A stretch of 64,000 nt of DNA from Sporosarcina sp. FSL W7-1349 (GTDB lineage Bacteria; Bacillota; Bacilli; Bacillales_A; Planococcaceae): positions 496,001 to 560,000 of the forward strand of contig NZ_JBBOOK010000002.1 in assembly GCF_038003045.1 (NCBI RefSeq), in the 5' to 3' direction. The notes below the pieces were generated by a model. The model did no database searches. It was not told the origin of the DNA and saw only the letters and a list, made by a program, of their open reading frames with translations. Shown here piece by piece: positions 9,398-17,819 of the stretch (positions are counted from its first letter, which is position 1; every line of letters starts with the position of its first letter). A program made the translations under genes and the position numbers.

Positions 9398-9482
9398 TGG
9401 TGGTGGGGGACGGATTCGAACCGCCGAACCCGGAGGGAGCGGATTTACAGTCCGCCGCGTTTAGCCACTTCGCTACCCCACC
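9398..9482 (-). tRNA. tRNA-Tyr (GUA)
   Basis: Class II tRNA with a long variable arm. Acceptor GGTGGGG/CCCCACC, anticodon loop CTGTAAA (GTA), T-loop GGTTCGAATCC, discriminator A and encoded CCA. Confidence 0.96.
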
Positions 9483-9531
9483 AGTAATATGAATCATTTT
9501 CCGGAAACTATGTGTTACAATCCAAAAAAAA

Positions 9532-9606
9532 TGGTGACCCCTACGGGATTCGAACCCGTGTTACCGCCGTGAAAGGGCGGTGTCTTAACCGCTTGACCAA
9601 GGGGCC
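9532..9606 (-). tRNA. tRNA-Glu (UUC)
   Basis: Starts GGCCCCTTGGTC on the minus strand; anticodon loop CTTTCAC (TTC) in a CCGCC/GGCGG stem; T-arm CGGGTTCGAATCCCG; encoded CCA. Confidence 0.96.
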
Positions 9607-9691
9607 ATTTTCAATATGATGGATCCATTCCTCTTCAATTCGACAATCATTGTTTTCTTGTCGGACTATCAAGCTGAACGGCACAAGTGTT

Positions 9692-9720
9692 ATATTAGCA
9701 AATTCGCCAGAAATGCGCAA
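9692..9720 (-). promoter_or_regulatory. Candidate sigma-A promoter for tRNA Glu-Tyr-Gln
   Basis: TTGCGC, 17 bases, TAATAT on the minus strand, about 85 bases before tRNA-Glu and after the terminator of the upstream tRNA pair. The rest of the 270-base gap 9607-9876 shows no gene. Confidence 0.5.
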
Positions 9721-9824
9721 GCGCTTTCCGCAAGTTTTTATAATCCCATTATTCGGAATATTTTCTCCCTCGTTATCTTCCCCTTCATGGATATTATCCC
9801 CCATACTTCCTATCCAATTTGGAC

Positions 9825-9855
9825 AAAAAAAGCGATTTCCTCTACCGGAAATCGC
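9825..9855 (-). terminator. Terminator of the Asn-Thr tRNA unit
   Basis: Perfect 9-bp GCGATTTCC/GGAAATCGC stem followed by TTTTTTT on the minus strand, 22 bases after tRNA-Thr. It splits the tRNA group into two transcription units. Confidence 0.85.
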
Positions 9856-9876
9856 AACTTATCATGAATTAAAATA

Positions 9877-9949
9877 AGCTTCCAGCCGGGCTCGAACCGG
9901 CGACCTCTTCCTTACCATGGAAGCACTCTACCTGCTGAGCTATGGAAGC
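9877..9949 (-). tRNA. tRNA-Thr (GGU)
   Basis: Acceptor GCTTCCA/TGGAAGC, anticodon loop ATGGTAA (GGT) in a CTTCC/GGAAG stem, T-arm CGGTTCGAGCC, discriminator U. Unlike its neighbours it has no encoded CCA. Confidence 0.94.
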
Positions 9950-9956
9950 ATGTAAA

Positions 9957-10031
9957 TGGCTCCGCAGGTAGGATTCGAACCTACGACCGATCGGTTAACA
10001 GCCGATTGCTCTACCACTGAGCTACTGCGGA
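9957..10031 (-). tRNA. tRNA-Asn (GUU)
   Basis: Acceptor TCCGCAG/CTGCGGA, D-arm GCTCAGTGGTAGAGC, anticodon loop CTGTTAA (GTT), T-arm TAGGTTCGAATCCTA and encoded CCA. Confidence 0.96.
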
Positions 10032-10213
10032 ATCGTAATATGTATTCATTTAACGACAAACTCCATTATACCAGTTAATTTTACTTTTTCAACATCATTT
10101 TACCGGAAATGGATCATCCTGTTCCTGACGACTTTTTTAGTCTACCATGCGCTCGGCATATCCGTCAAACCTTTTTCATAAGATGGAGTAACTTTGCAAA
10201 CAGGGGGTTTCGG

Positions 10214-10876
10214 ATGCGCTATAAAATCGCTTTTTTCGGCATGGTGTTCTGCACACTTTTTCTTTTCCTCCCCCCATCCCTCGAGTCGGGAACGCTTACC
10301 TCGGTCTTCCGGGTCACGGATCAACCGGCTGCCATTGTGCGCGGAACAAGCGGCTCGGCCCTGACCGTCAATATATCGTTTGGGGATGTTGAAGTGGAAA
10401 ACTGGATCAAAGAATTGCAAGCACCCTATCCACTACTGATGGTTGATATGGATTGGACAGACCGCTTCCCAGAAACCGTTAGGCAAATCAATGAAAAAAA
10501 TATTCCGGTGGGATTGCTTGGCGACAGTGGCACAGCCTACGAAGAGAGTCCTGAACTGCTTGCCTCTCAACTAAAACGGTTTGAAAAGACATTTGGAGTG
10601 AAGCCCCTCTGGTTCCGAACAATCGATGAGCGCTTCCCTCAATCCTTGCAAAAACAATTATGGGAAGCGGAAGTGAATGCGCTCGGATCCTCTTTCATTT
10701 GGACAGGCGGAGCAGTGCCGCCCCCGAAAGAGGGAGAGATTATATCCGTTCCTCACCATCGCCACGAACGGGTGAAGTTAGACACCCTCGATCCATTGTA
10801 TAAAGGGCGAACCTTCCTTCCTATGGAAGATGTCCTCTTCGGCACGACGGTGAAAACGAAGAAAATCCCAGAGTGA
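10214..10876 (+). CDS. pdaB: Degenerate PdaB-like sporulation protein (NodB fold)
   Basis: By position (next to kbaA, gerD, salA and cwlD) and by local similarity this is the PdaB sporulation polysaccharide-deacetylase homologue, 220 residues. The start is the ATG at 10214, with AGGGGG 6 bases before it; an upstream in-frame ATG lacks a ribosome site. A signal or anchor helix lies at about 4-20. The segment where PdaB reads ALTFDISWGD here reads ALTVNISFGD, so the motif-1 aspartate is Asn and no obvious NodB zinc His pair follows; the later WFRTIDERFP stands in for the R-P motif. The C-terminal LxH motif is also missing. Probably not a working deacetylase. A candidate sporulation promoter (GCATA, 16 bases, CATAAGA) lies at 10156-10183. 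Confidence 0.75.
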   Translation: MRYKIAFFGMVFCTLFLFLPPSLESGTLTSVFRVTDQPAAIVRGTSGSALTVNISFGDVEVENWIKELQAPYPLLMVDMDWTDRFPETVRQINEKNIPVGLLGDSGTAYEESPELLASQLKRFEKTFGVKPLWFRTIDERFPQSLQKQLWEAEVNALGSSFIWTGGAVPPPKEGEIISVPHHRHERVKLDTLDPLYKGRTFLPMEDVLFGTTVKTKKIPE

Positions 10877-10978
10877 AAGCGAATTGCTTGCACTCAATCA
10901 GGGATTCATTGCACTACTGTACCGTTGCTTGCATTCCATGCCGCTTTTCTTGCGAACGGGAACTTTCCTCTTAATATA

Positions 10979-11012
10979 GAAAACAGCACAGGAGCAGTCC
11001 TGTGCTGTTTTC
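10979..11012. terminator. Bidirectional terminator between pdaB and kbaA
   Basis: 15-bp perfect stem GAAAACAGCACAGGA/TCCTGTGCTGTTTTC with a GCAG loop, ending one base before the kbaA stop. Serves the convergent genes on both sides. Confidence 0.9.
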
Positions 11013-11696
11013 TTATTTCGCTTTGGCCGTTTTTGCTTTCGCCGCTTTGCGCAGCCGTTTCCGTTCATCCAACCGCTGTTTATCTTCATCCGATTGTCGA
11101 TTGTATTTCGGCAGTGCAAGAATTTGATAAGAATTGACCGCAAGAAGCGGGAACAATAAGATTGTCACCCATGTGTCGATATTGCCCGAACGCACCATCA
11201 AAGCCGGCAGCCACTCCAACGTCGTGATAACAATCATGAAAAATAGCGCTGAAATAAGCGTATGCTTTTTCGTCCATTTCGCTTTGAAATACGCTGTGAC
11301 GGCCGCTACTCCGATCAGGGAGACGAGCAAACCGATATACAGCAACGTACGTCCTGGCTCACCGGAAGTTAGCTGGAATCTAAAAAAGACAAGGTCGAAT
11401 AACACGACCGTGATGATTAACAACTGGACCCAATTCCATAACGTCAATGATTTGAAAATATTGACTCCGAATTGGTGGACGGTCAAATAGGCGAAAAAGC
11501 CCATCTGCGCTACCACACTCATCGTAAATCCAAGGAAGATCATCCAGAGAAACGCACCGATAAATTGCCAAATCTCACCGTTTGCTAAATATGTAGAAAA
11601 GAACTCCCAACGCACGATCAAACCAACGATCGCTGTGATGGCTCCCCCTATGAATAAGGCGTTAAAAAAGAATTTTATCCAATTTCGTATTGTCAC
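11013..11696 (-). CDS. kbaA: KinB-pathway activation protein KbaA
   Basis: Polytopic membrane protein that in Bacillus supports KinB kinase signalling into the sporulation phosphorelay. The sequence shows six hydrophobic segments and the conserved MGFFAYLTVHQFG stretch characteristic of KbaA. GTG at 11696 (MTIRNWIKFFF) is chosen because GGAGG lies 9 bases upstream; the longer ATG reading has no ribosome site and no homology to the known KbaA start. The C-terminus is a basic, Ala/Lys-rich tail (KAAKAKTAKAK) absent from the B. subtilis protein. The neighbourhood pdaB-kbaA-gerD-salA-cwlD is the conserved Bacillus order. Confidence 0.9.
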   Translation of the reverse strand: MTIRNWIKFFFNALFIGGAITAIVGLIVRWEFFSTYLANGEIWQFIGAFLWMIFLGFTMSVVAQMGFFAYLTVHQFGVNIFKSLTLWNWVQLLIITVVLFDLVFFRFQLTSGEPGRTLLYIGLLVSLIGVAAVTAYFKAKWTKKHTLISALFFMIVITTLEWLPALMVRSGNIDTWVTILLFPLLAVNSYQILALPKYNRQSDEDKQRLDERKRLRKAAKAKTAKAK

Positions 11697-11839
11697 GACC
11701 TGGTTCCTCCGTTTGTACATACTGTCTTTAGTGTAACAACGTTTTCTTCAAAAATCTATTTCATTACACAAACGATGCATATTCTGCGCCATTTTGTGAA
11801 CAATAAATGAAAATGGTGATGGAAGGGAAGTTCAATTCC

Positions 11840-12454
11840 ATGAAAAACAAGGGCTTTCATTTTCTATTAGCGGCGATTCTCTTGACTGGATGCAGTATGC
11901 AGCAATCCGGACCGACATACGATGAGCTGAAAAAGATGACGACGGATGCACTCCAAACGGAAGATGGGAAAAAGGCAATCCGGCAAATGCTGGCCGACCC
12001 GGAATTCCGGGAATTGCTCATTTTGGAGCAGGCCGAAGTGAAGAAATCCATTGAAGATACGCTGCTCTCCAAAAAGGGCGATGAGTTTTGGAAGAAAAAG
12101 TTTGAAGATCCGAAGTTTACGGAAACAATTGCCAAAAGCATGAAAGAACAGCAACAAGATGTGATGAAAGCACTCATGAATGATTCCTCCTTCCAGAAAG
12201 AAATGGAGGAGTTTTTTGGACAACCCGATATGCAGAAGCAACTGGAAACCGTAATGCAGTCCGCAAATATGAAAAAGCATCTGGAAAAAGTCGTTCAAGA
12301 AACGATTAGCAGCCCGCTACTGCAAACCAAATGGCAGGAGCTTATTATGAAAGCTGGCGAGACAAAAGGCGGGCAAAGCGGCGGAGGTGGTGGCGAAAGT
12401 GGAGGTGGCCAAGAAGAGGAGTCTGGAGGAAGTGGAGGTGGAGGCGGTCAATGA
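11840..12454 (+). CDS. gerD: Spore germination lipoprotein GerD
   Basis: Inner-membrane lipoprotein that organises germinant receptors into the germinosome. The start ATG at 11840 (with AAGGGAAG upstream) gives a signal peptide ending in a lipobox LLTGC at about residues 14-18. The mature part is alpha-helical and repeats Gly-Lys/Asp-Pro containing blocks (TEDGKKAIRQML, SKKGDEFWKKKFEDPKF). It ends in the Gly-rich tail (GGGGGESGGGQEEESGG) that is a hallmark of GerD. The family length is about 180-220 residues and this is 204. Opposite strand from its conserved neighbours kbaA and salA, as in Bacillus. Confidence 0.95.
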   Translation: MKNKGFHFLLAAILLTGCSMQQSGPTYDELKKMTTDALQTEDGKKAIRQMLADPEFRELLILEQAEVKKSIEDTLLSKKGDEFWKKKFEDPKFTETIAKSMKEQQQDVMKALMNDSSFQKEMEEFFGQPDMQKQLETVMQSANMKKHLEKVVQETISSPLLQTKWQELIMKAGETKGGQSGGGGGESGGGQEEESGGSGGGGGQ

Positions 12455-12470
12455 CCCCCTCCATCTTTTT

Positions 12471-13529
12471 TCATTTACCTGTATTGGCAACCACTTTTTT
12501 AGCAATGTCCATATAAATCTGACCGATTGGATGATCTTCTGCATACACCGATGGAGCGAAATCCTCTTCGTTCCAATCCGGCTGTCCAAGTGGAATCTGG
12601 CCGAGCAGTTCCGTGCGCAATTCCTCGGCAAGGCGCACGCCGCCCCCTTGACCAAAGACATATTCCTTTTCTCCAGTCGTTTTAGATTCGAACCAGGCCA
12701 TGTTTTCGATAACTCCGAGCAATCCATGATCGGTCTGAAGCGCCATTGCCCCCGCACGCGCTGCGACAAAAGCGGCCGTTGGATGTGGAGTCGTCACGAC
12801 AATCTCTTTAGACATCGGGATCATTTGGTGGATATCCAAGGCTACGTCCCCTGTACCCGGCGGTAAATCTAGGATGAGATAGTCGAGCGAGCCCCATTCC
12901 ACGTCACGGAAAAATTGGTCCAATGCTTTACCAAGCATCGGGCCGCGCCAGACGACCGGTGCATTGTCTTCTACGAAGAATCCCATGGAAATCACTTTCA
13001 CACCAAGACGCTCTACCGGAATAATCCGATCTCCTTGGACAACCGGCAGTTCCGTGACGCCCATCATGTCCGGCACACTGAATCCGTAAATATCCGCATC
13101 GATCAAGCCGACTTTCTTCCCAAGACGCGCCAAAGAGACGGCGAGGTTGACGGAAACCGTCGACTTCCCGACGCCCCCCTTACCGGATGCAATCGAGATG
13201 AACTCCACGTTGCTGAGCGGGGACAGAATATCTTGCGCTTCCGCAGCAGTAGCCGTGCCTCGAAATTGTTCAAGCACTTCTTTAGACAACTCTTCAAAAC
13301 GGATGCCGACAGATTCAGCGCCTGCCTCTTTCAACGTTTCCACGACTTTCATCTGAAGTGCCATTTGTTCAGCTGTATTGATTTTTGCAATAGCCAGCTT
13401 GACGCTGACATGCTGCTTTTCTTCTTTAATTGTAACTTCTGCGATCCCATTGGTCTCCGCAAGCGTTTTATGTAAAAACGGATCCATTAGAGGACCTAGC
13501 AATTCCCGAACTTGTTGTTCATTGATCAA
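12471..13529 (-). CDS. salA: Mrp/ApbC-family P-loop ATPase (SalA)
   Basis: Iron-sulfur-carrier-type P-loop ATPase of the Mrp/NBP35 group; in B. subtilis the gene at this locus, SalA, also acts as a transcriptional regulator of scoC. An N-terminal DUF59/MIP18-like domain (about 1-90) is followed by the deviant Walker A ASGKGGVGKST (near 110-120), a Walker B-type LDLPPGTGD and the ATP-binding aspartate stretch. The CxxC of classical Fe-S carriers is not seen. TTG at 13529 is preferred as start because AAGGGG lies 8 bases before it and the N-terminus MINEQQVRELL then matches SalA; a GTG three codons earlier is too close to that site. Confidence 0.92.
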   Translation of the reverse strand: MINEQQVRELLGPLMDPFLHKTLAETNGIAEVTIKEEKQHVSVKLAIAKINTAEQMALQMKVVETLKEAGAESVGIRFEELSKEVLEQFRGTATAAEAQDILSPLSNVEFISIASGKGGVGKSTVSVNLAVSLARLGKKVGLIDADIYGFSVPDMMGVTELPVVQGDRIIPVERLGVKVISMGFFVEDNAPVVWRGPMLGKALDQFFRDVEWGSLDYLILDLPPGTGDVALDIHQMIPMSKEIVVTTPHPTAAFVAARAGAMALQTDHGLLGVIENMAWFESKTTGEKEYVFGQGGGVRLAEELRTELLGQIPLGQPDWNEEDFAPSVYAEDHPIGQIYMDIAKKVVANTGK

Positions 13530-13540
13530 TTCAGACACCC

Positions 13541-13569
13541 CTTGGAGGTTTAATTATTCACCTCCCAAG
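13541..13569. promoter_or_regulatory. Inverted repeat in the salA leader
   Basis: CTTGGAGGT and ACCTCCCAAG face each other across 10 A/T-rich bases, in the 77-base gap between cwlD and salA. No U-tract follows, so it is more likely an operator or leader structure than a terminator. The arm closer to salA would pair with its ribosome-site region only indirectly. Confidence 0.4.
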
Positions 13570-13606
13570 TATACCATAGCCCACGAAGTGTCACGATTAG
13601 AAGGCT

Positions 13607-14320
13607 TTATTTTTCATCCGATTGGTGGAATTGAATAATTCCGTCTAGGATCGCTTCGGCGACCTTTTTCTGATAGGCCGTATCGGTGAGAAGCGTGCGT
13701 TCCTCATCGTTTGAAATGAACCCCGTCTCCACCAGCACAGCCGGCGTCGGAACTTTCTTCAATAAATAAACACCCTTGATCGCCAAGGCTTCCCGGTTTG
13801 TATTTTTCAAATTCTCCTGAAAGGACGATTGGATGGATTTAGCCAGCTGTTCTCCATGCGGATGGCCCTCGGGATGATAAAACACTTGCGAACCCCGCCA
13901 CTTCGAATCCGGAATCGCATTGACATGGACACTGATGAACATATCCGGATCTTCGTCCAGCGCAATCTGTTCACGCAATTTCAAGTCCGCCAACTTCCGT
14001 TCCCGCGTCGTCCCGAATTCCTCACCCGGCGCATGCTCCGCCAAGGCATCCCCTTCCTTCAACCGGGTCATGACAACGGTAGATCCCTTTTTCTCCAATT
14101 GTTTTTTCAGTTCATGCGAGATTTTCAGGGTGATGTCTCGTTCCACCACATCTCCCGATGAGGCCCCGCCATCTAGCCCTCCATGTCCCGGATCGATGAC
14201 GATTTTGACCCCGCCCAGCTCAGCCGGCATGAAAAAGCCCCGATCCGAGGCGTTCGCACCGTATAGCACAATCCCTAAAGAGAAACCGAAAAGTATACAA
14301 ATGATAACCCATCGCTTCAT
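13607..14320 (-). CDS. cwlD: N-acetylmuramoyl-L-alanine amidase CwlD
   Basis: Zn-dependent amidase_3 that cleaves the stem peptide from muramic acid, the first step of muramic-delta-lactam formation in spore cortex. The start ATG at 14320 (MKRWVIICILF, AAAGGGCGG upstream) puts a signal helix at about residues 3-23; a longer frame upstream lacks support. Catalytic features: VIDPGHGGLDGGA (zinc His), Glu in VVERDITL, second zinc His in ISVHVNA, and the final catalytic Glu in LVETGFISN. Length, 237 residues, matches the family. It is in the conserved order beside salA and gerD. Confidence 0.95.
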   Translation of the reverse strand: MKRWVIICILFGFSLGIVLYGANASDRGFFMPAELGGVKIVIDPGHGGLDGGASSGDVVERDITLKISHELKKQLEKKGSTVVMTRLKEGDALAEHAPGEEFGTTRERKLADLKLREQIALDEDPDMFISVHVNAIPDSKWRGSQVFYHPEGHPHGEQLAKSIQSSFQENLKNTNREALAIKGVYLLKKVPTPAVLVETGFISNDEERTLLTDTAYQKKVAEAILDGIIQFHQSDEK

Positions 14321-14417
14321 TCTCGACACCGCCCTTTTTCCATCACTATACGCGGGAAGAGAGTGGGATATGCCCTTACCTTTCACAAGGAAGGTATGGT
14401 GAGGTAGAAAGATAGAA

Positions 14418-15221
14418 TTAGTCTGAGGAAGCAGACCAATCAGTAAAACTACCCGGATAAAGTTTAATATTTTGATACCCAATTTCATCAAACAACAAAT
14501 AGTTGAAGCATGCTGAAATACCGGACCCGCAGTAATGTACGATTGAATCCGAAATTTTATAATGCTGAATACCCACTTGTATATCGTCTTTTAGTTTCAA
14601 TTGGTTGCCGTTCAAATGGCGTCGCCAAAAGTAATTGCCAGCTGTCGGGATATGGCCAGACTTCCCTAGGGTACCGGCATACACCTTTTCGTTTCGTGCA
14701 TCGATTAAGTGAGCTGATTGCTGCTCAATAACCCCCGCTATATCGTCTTTTTTTAATGCAATTTCCCAGCGAGGCGATGGTATGTATTCCTTCGCCTGAA
14801 CGATAGTCTCTTCTTGCACTATCGGATAGCCATCCGCCTTCCATTGGGCAAATCCACCATTCAATACAAATACTTTTTCATGGCCAATGAATTTCAGCAA
14901 CCACCAAATTCTTGCGGATTCCGGTTTAATATAATCGTCGTATATCACTACGGTGGACTGTTCATGAATACCTAGAGAACCAAATATCCCCGCCAGCTGA
15001 TCCGGATACGGCAGCGGCTTTGCCCCGCCATAATCGGATTGCTCGTCTGTAATGGCCGAAATGTCTACATGGCGAGCATTCGGAATATGTCCTTTTATAT
15101 AGTGAGAAAACCCATAATCCGCGTCAGTCGGCGAATAACGTGCATCTAAAATAATGACATCCTCATTTTCCAAAGAGTCTTTCAACCAAGCCGTATCCAC
15201 GAAATTCGACATTCGCTCCAC
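14418..15221 (-). CDS. Sulfurtransferase with two rhodanese domains
   Basis: Thiosulfate/3-mercaptopyruvate-type sulfurtransferase, 267 residues, with two rhodanese folds. The N-terminal one (DTAWLKDSLENEDVIILDARY, GHIPNARHVD) is non-catalytic; the C-terminal one carries the active-site Cys in VHYCGSGISA near residue 230. The CGSG-type loop fits the mercaptopyruvate/thiosulfate family. It starts 2 bases from the ABC ATPase gene upstream, so it is the last gene of the organosulfur operon, where it may process sulfur released from the imported compound. That role is inference from context. Confidence 0.9.
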   Translation of the reverse strand: MERMSNFVDTAWLKDSLENEDVIILDARYSPTDADYGFSHYIKGHIPNARHVDISAITDEQSDYGGAKPLPYPDQLAGIFGSLGIHEQSTVVIYDDYIKPESARIWWLLKFIGHEKVFVLNGGFAQWKADGYPIVQEETIVQAKEYIPSPRWEIALKKDDIAGVIEQQSAHLIDARNEKVYAGTLGKSGHIPTAGNYFWRRHLNGNQLKLKDDIQVGIQHYKISDSIVHYCGSGISACFNYLLFDEIGYQNIKLYPGSFTDWSASSD

Positions 15222-15223
15222 CT

Positions 15224-15997
15224 CTAAATCATATATTCAAGATCCTCATTTGTTTTCACATGGTTAATGGATTGATAGATCTTGTTTTGAATATCCGATA
15301 AGACAATATCATCACGTTTGCGGGGGCGCGGTGCTTGAATTTGGAATATTTCTTGCACTTTCCCGGGACGCGGCGATAAGAGGACAACTCGATCTGCCAA
15401 ATAGACAGCCTCGCTTACATCATGTGTTACAAAAATGATCGTCTTCTTTTCAGTCTCCCAAATCTTTAATAAGTCATCTTGCAGACCTAATCGTGTTAAG
15501 TGATCGACCGCACCGAATGGTTCATCCATTAAAAGGACTTCAGGAGAACCAACCAACGCGCGGGCAATTCCTGCACGTTGCCGCATTCCACCTGATAATT
15601 GATGCGGATACTTGGAACCAAACTGCTCAAGCCCCACCAATTTCAGATACTCCTCGACAAGCTTCGGAATTTCTTTTTTGTGATGCCGAGCGAATTCAAG
15701 GCCGAGCCCTACATTTTTCGAGATGGTCCGCCAAGGGTATAGGGAAGGATCTTGAAATACGACACCCAATTTCTTATTGGGACCTGTCACTTCTTCGTCG
15801 TCGATATAAATATGACCTCGCGACGTTTTTTGAAGGCCTGCCAATAATTCCAGAAGCGTACTTTTCCCACAACCGCTCGGACCAAGAATGCATATAAATT
15901 CACCATCTTCAAATTGAAGATCAATATCCTGAAGTGTGACCGTGGGTACTGATCCTTCGTATACTTTCGATACCCCCTGAACTTTAAACTGGGCCAT
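15224..15997 (-). CDS. Sulfonate/taurine-type ABC importer ATPase (SsuB-like)
   Basis: Cytoplasmic ATPase subunit, 257 residues, of an alkanesulfonate/taurine/nitrate-type importer. Walker A GPSGCGKST (near 41-49), Q-loop VFQDPSLYPW, signature LSGGMRQRAGIARAL, Walker B VLLMDEPFGAVD and switch FVTHDVSEAV are all intact. The FQDPSLYPWRT run is typical of SsuB/TauB. Partners are the solute-binding lipoprotein and permease genes directly upstream. Confidence 0.95.
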   Translation of the reverse strand: MAQFKVQGVSKVYEGSVPTVTLQDIDLQFEDGEFICILGPSGCGKSTLLELLAGLQKTSRGHIYIDDEEVTGPNKKLGVVFQDPSLYPWRTISKNVGLGLEFARHHKKEIPKLVEEYLKLVGLEQFGSKYPHQLSGGMRQRAGIARALVGSPEVLLMDEPFGAVDHLTRLGLQDDLLKIWETEKKTIIFVTHDVSEAVYLADRVVLLSPRPGKVQEIFQIQAPRPRKRDDIVLSDIQNKIYQSINHVKTNEDLEYMI

Positions 15998-16007
15998 GCA
16001 ACCCCTC

Positions 16008-17015
16008 CTAGTTTTCTGGAATGAATCGTAAATCTACAAACTTTTCGACGTCGTATAGTTCATCCTGAAATCCCAAATCTTGTTGAATTTTTTGCGTGTC
16101 ATTCAATGAATCAATCGAGACATTCGGATCATTTTCCCAAATTTCCAATTCCCGTTCCAATGCGAGGCTCAATACCCCGGCATCCACTTTACTATTCGCT
16201 AAATAAAACTCTTTAAATTCTTCCGTATTTTCTTTGGCATATTTCTGGGAGGTAAAGTAAGCTCTTAACAGACGTTTAATGGCTTCTGGTTTTTCTGCAA
16301 TTGCATCGTCACTCGCTACTAACACACCTGTGTGGAACGTAGGTAAGTAATCCCAACCACGCGCTAACAATTTACCGGTTTTCTCACTTTCCGCATACGA
16401 CACCCACGGTTCATGAATGATAGTGGCATCCACTTGACCATTTGTGAAGGAAGCATAAGCTTCTTGATGAGTTCCGTTCGCCACAAGTGTGACATCCTTA
16501 TCCGGATCGAGTCCATGCTCTTGAAGAATCGTCCGTGTATAGACGTCAAGACCGCTGCCAAACTTCGCGGCCCCAATTGTTTTCCCTTTCAACTCTTCAA
16601 TGGATTCAATATCTCCCTGGCCAATTAAGTAAAATGCCCCTTTAGAACGGAACAGAGAGGAAACCATTTTAATTGGCGCCCCTTTACCAGCTGATAGAAT
16701 GGCATTCGTAGTAGGTGCATCCGCTATATCGATATCCCCGCTCAACAAACCCGTGATAGGATCTTGAACACTAATAAATTCAACATCCAAGCCTTCCTCT
16801 TCAAAAAAACCTTTAGCAGCGCCGAACTGCACCGCAATACCGCTAACACCACTTAGAGGAGCATATTTAATAGTAATGCGTTCAGTTTCCCCAGTTCCAC
16901 CGCTCTGTTCCGGACTACTATTGGGATTGGTCGACGCCTGCTTCCCTTTATTCCCACAAGCACCAATAAGAACAGTCAGGATTAAAAGCGCAGTGATAAG
17001 AAATTTCTTTCCCAT
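16008..17015 (-). CDS. ABC importer solute-binding lipoprotein (SsuA/TauA-like)
   Basis: Membrane-tethered substrate-binding protein of the same importer. The ATG at 17015 is chosen since GGAGGAG sits 7-8 bases upstream, giving a lipoprotein signal that ends in LIGAC at about 13-17, followed by a flexible Ser/Pro/Gly linker. The NMT1/SsuA fold is recognisable (GVSGIAVQFGAAKGFFEEEGLDVEF, LKGKTIGAAKFGSG, DATIIHEPWVSYA). These features fit aliphatic sulfonates or related sulfur compounds, but the actual ligand cannot be read from the sequence. Confidence 0.92.
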   Translation of the reverse strand: MGKKFLITALLILTVLIGACGNKGKQASTNPNSSPEQSGGTGETERITIKYAPLSGVSGIAVQFGAAKGFFEEEGLDVEFISVQDPITGLLSGDIDIADAPTTNAILSAGKGAPIKMVSSLFRSKGAFYLIGQGDIESIEELKGKTIGAAKFGSGLDVYTRTILQEHGLDPDKDVTLVANGTHQEAYASFTNGQVDATIIHEPWVSYAESEKTGKLLARGWDYLPTFHTGVLVASDDAIAEKPEAIKRLLRAYFTSQKYAKENTEEFKEFYLANSKVDAGVLSLALERELEIWENDPNVSIDSLNDTQKIQQDLGFQDELYDVEKFVDLRFIPEN

Positions 17016-17032
17016 GTCAGGTCTCCTCCAAA

Positions 17033-17818
17033 TCAGATTTTGTTTTTCCATCTTAAAAATATATTTTTTTCCAATACATCAATCACTGAAATGATTAAGA
17101 CGGACATGATTGTGACGAGGACGACAATCGCAAAGGCTTGTGATGTATCAAATAGAGTGGTCGCCTTCACTAATACATTTCCCAAGCCTGCTTTGGAGGC
17201 AAGCATTTCTGCAAATAAGGCTCCGACCAGCCCTGCGGCGGCAGAGATTTTCAATCCCGCTAGAATGGTTGGCGCTGCAGAAGGAAGAGTTACTTTCCAA
17301 ATTGTTTGCCATACTGTTGCTTCATATACTTTAGCCACTTTCAAATGCCGTTCTTCTGTTTGTTTAATGCCTGTCATTGTATTCACCAGAATAGTAAAGA
17401 AGCAAAAAAGAAAGACGATCGTAATTTTATGAGTCAAACCGATTCCAAGCCAAAGGGCTAATAAAGGTACAATCGTGACTTTAGGAATGGCCATCAATGC
17501 CGAGATGAAAGGCTGAAAAAATTGCTCTGCCCACGGAACTAACAGTAAAAACATACCGAACCCGATCCCTAACACCGCCGCAATACTATAACCGACGACA
17601 AACTCTGATAAGGTCGCATAGAAATGCGGCCAGATAAACCCACCCTCGAATAGTTTCAATAGATCTTGAATAATACTGGTAGGCGCCGGTATATAGAGGC
17701 TGTTGATCATGCCTTTACGCACAAGCATTTCAACAGCTCCAAGAATGATAACCAAGAACAAGAGCTGGAAAGCGAGAAGCAAGGCCTGCTTTTTGTTTTT
17801 TGATTTCGCCACGATCAC
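17033..17818 (-). CDS. ABC importer permease (SsuC-like)
   Basis: Six-helix BPD_transp_1 permease, 261 residues. Hydrophobic segments at about 11-29, 74-98, 108-126, 132-150, 192-212 and 226-246. The cytoplasmic coupling loop is EAAxxxG-like (TLPSAAPTILAGLKISAAAG). The gene starts 1 base after the monooxygenase stop, and its stop is 17 bases before the solute-binding gene start. Operon order monooxygenase-permease-binding protein-ATPase. Confidence 0.93.
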   Translation of the reverse strand: MIVAKSKNKKQALLLAFQLLFLVIILGAVEMLVRKGMINSLYIPAPTSIIQDLLKLFEGGFIWPHFYATLSEFVVGYSIAAVLGIGFGMFLLLVPWAEQFFQPFISALMAIPKVTIVPLLALWLGIGLTHKITIVFLFCFFTILVNTMTGIKQTEERHLKVAKVYEATVWQTIWKVTLPSAAPTILAGLKISAAAGLVGALFAEMLASKAGLGNVLVKATTLFDTSQAFAIVVLVTIMSVLIISVIDVLEKNIFLRWKNKI

Positions 17819-17819
17819 T

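Noticed and set aside
9288..9497. 69-residue frame across tRNA-Tyr
   Set aside because: Overlaps the tRNA gene and a repeat; a shadow.
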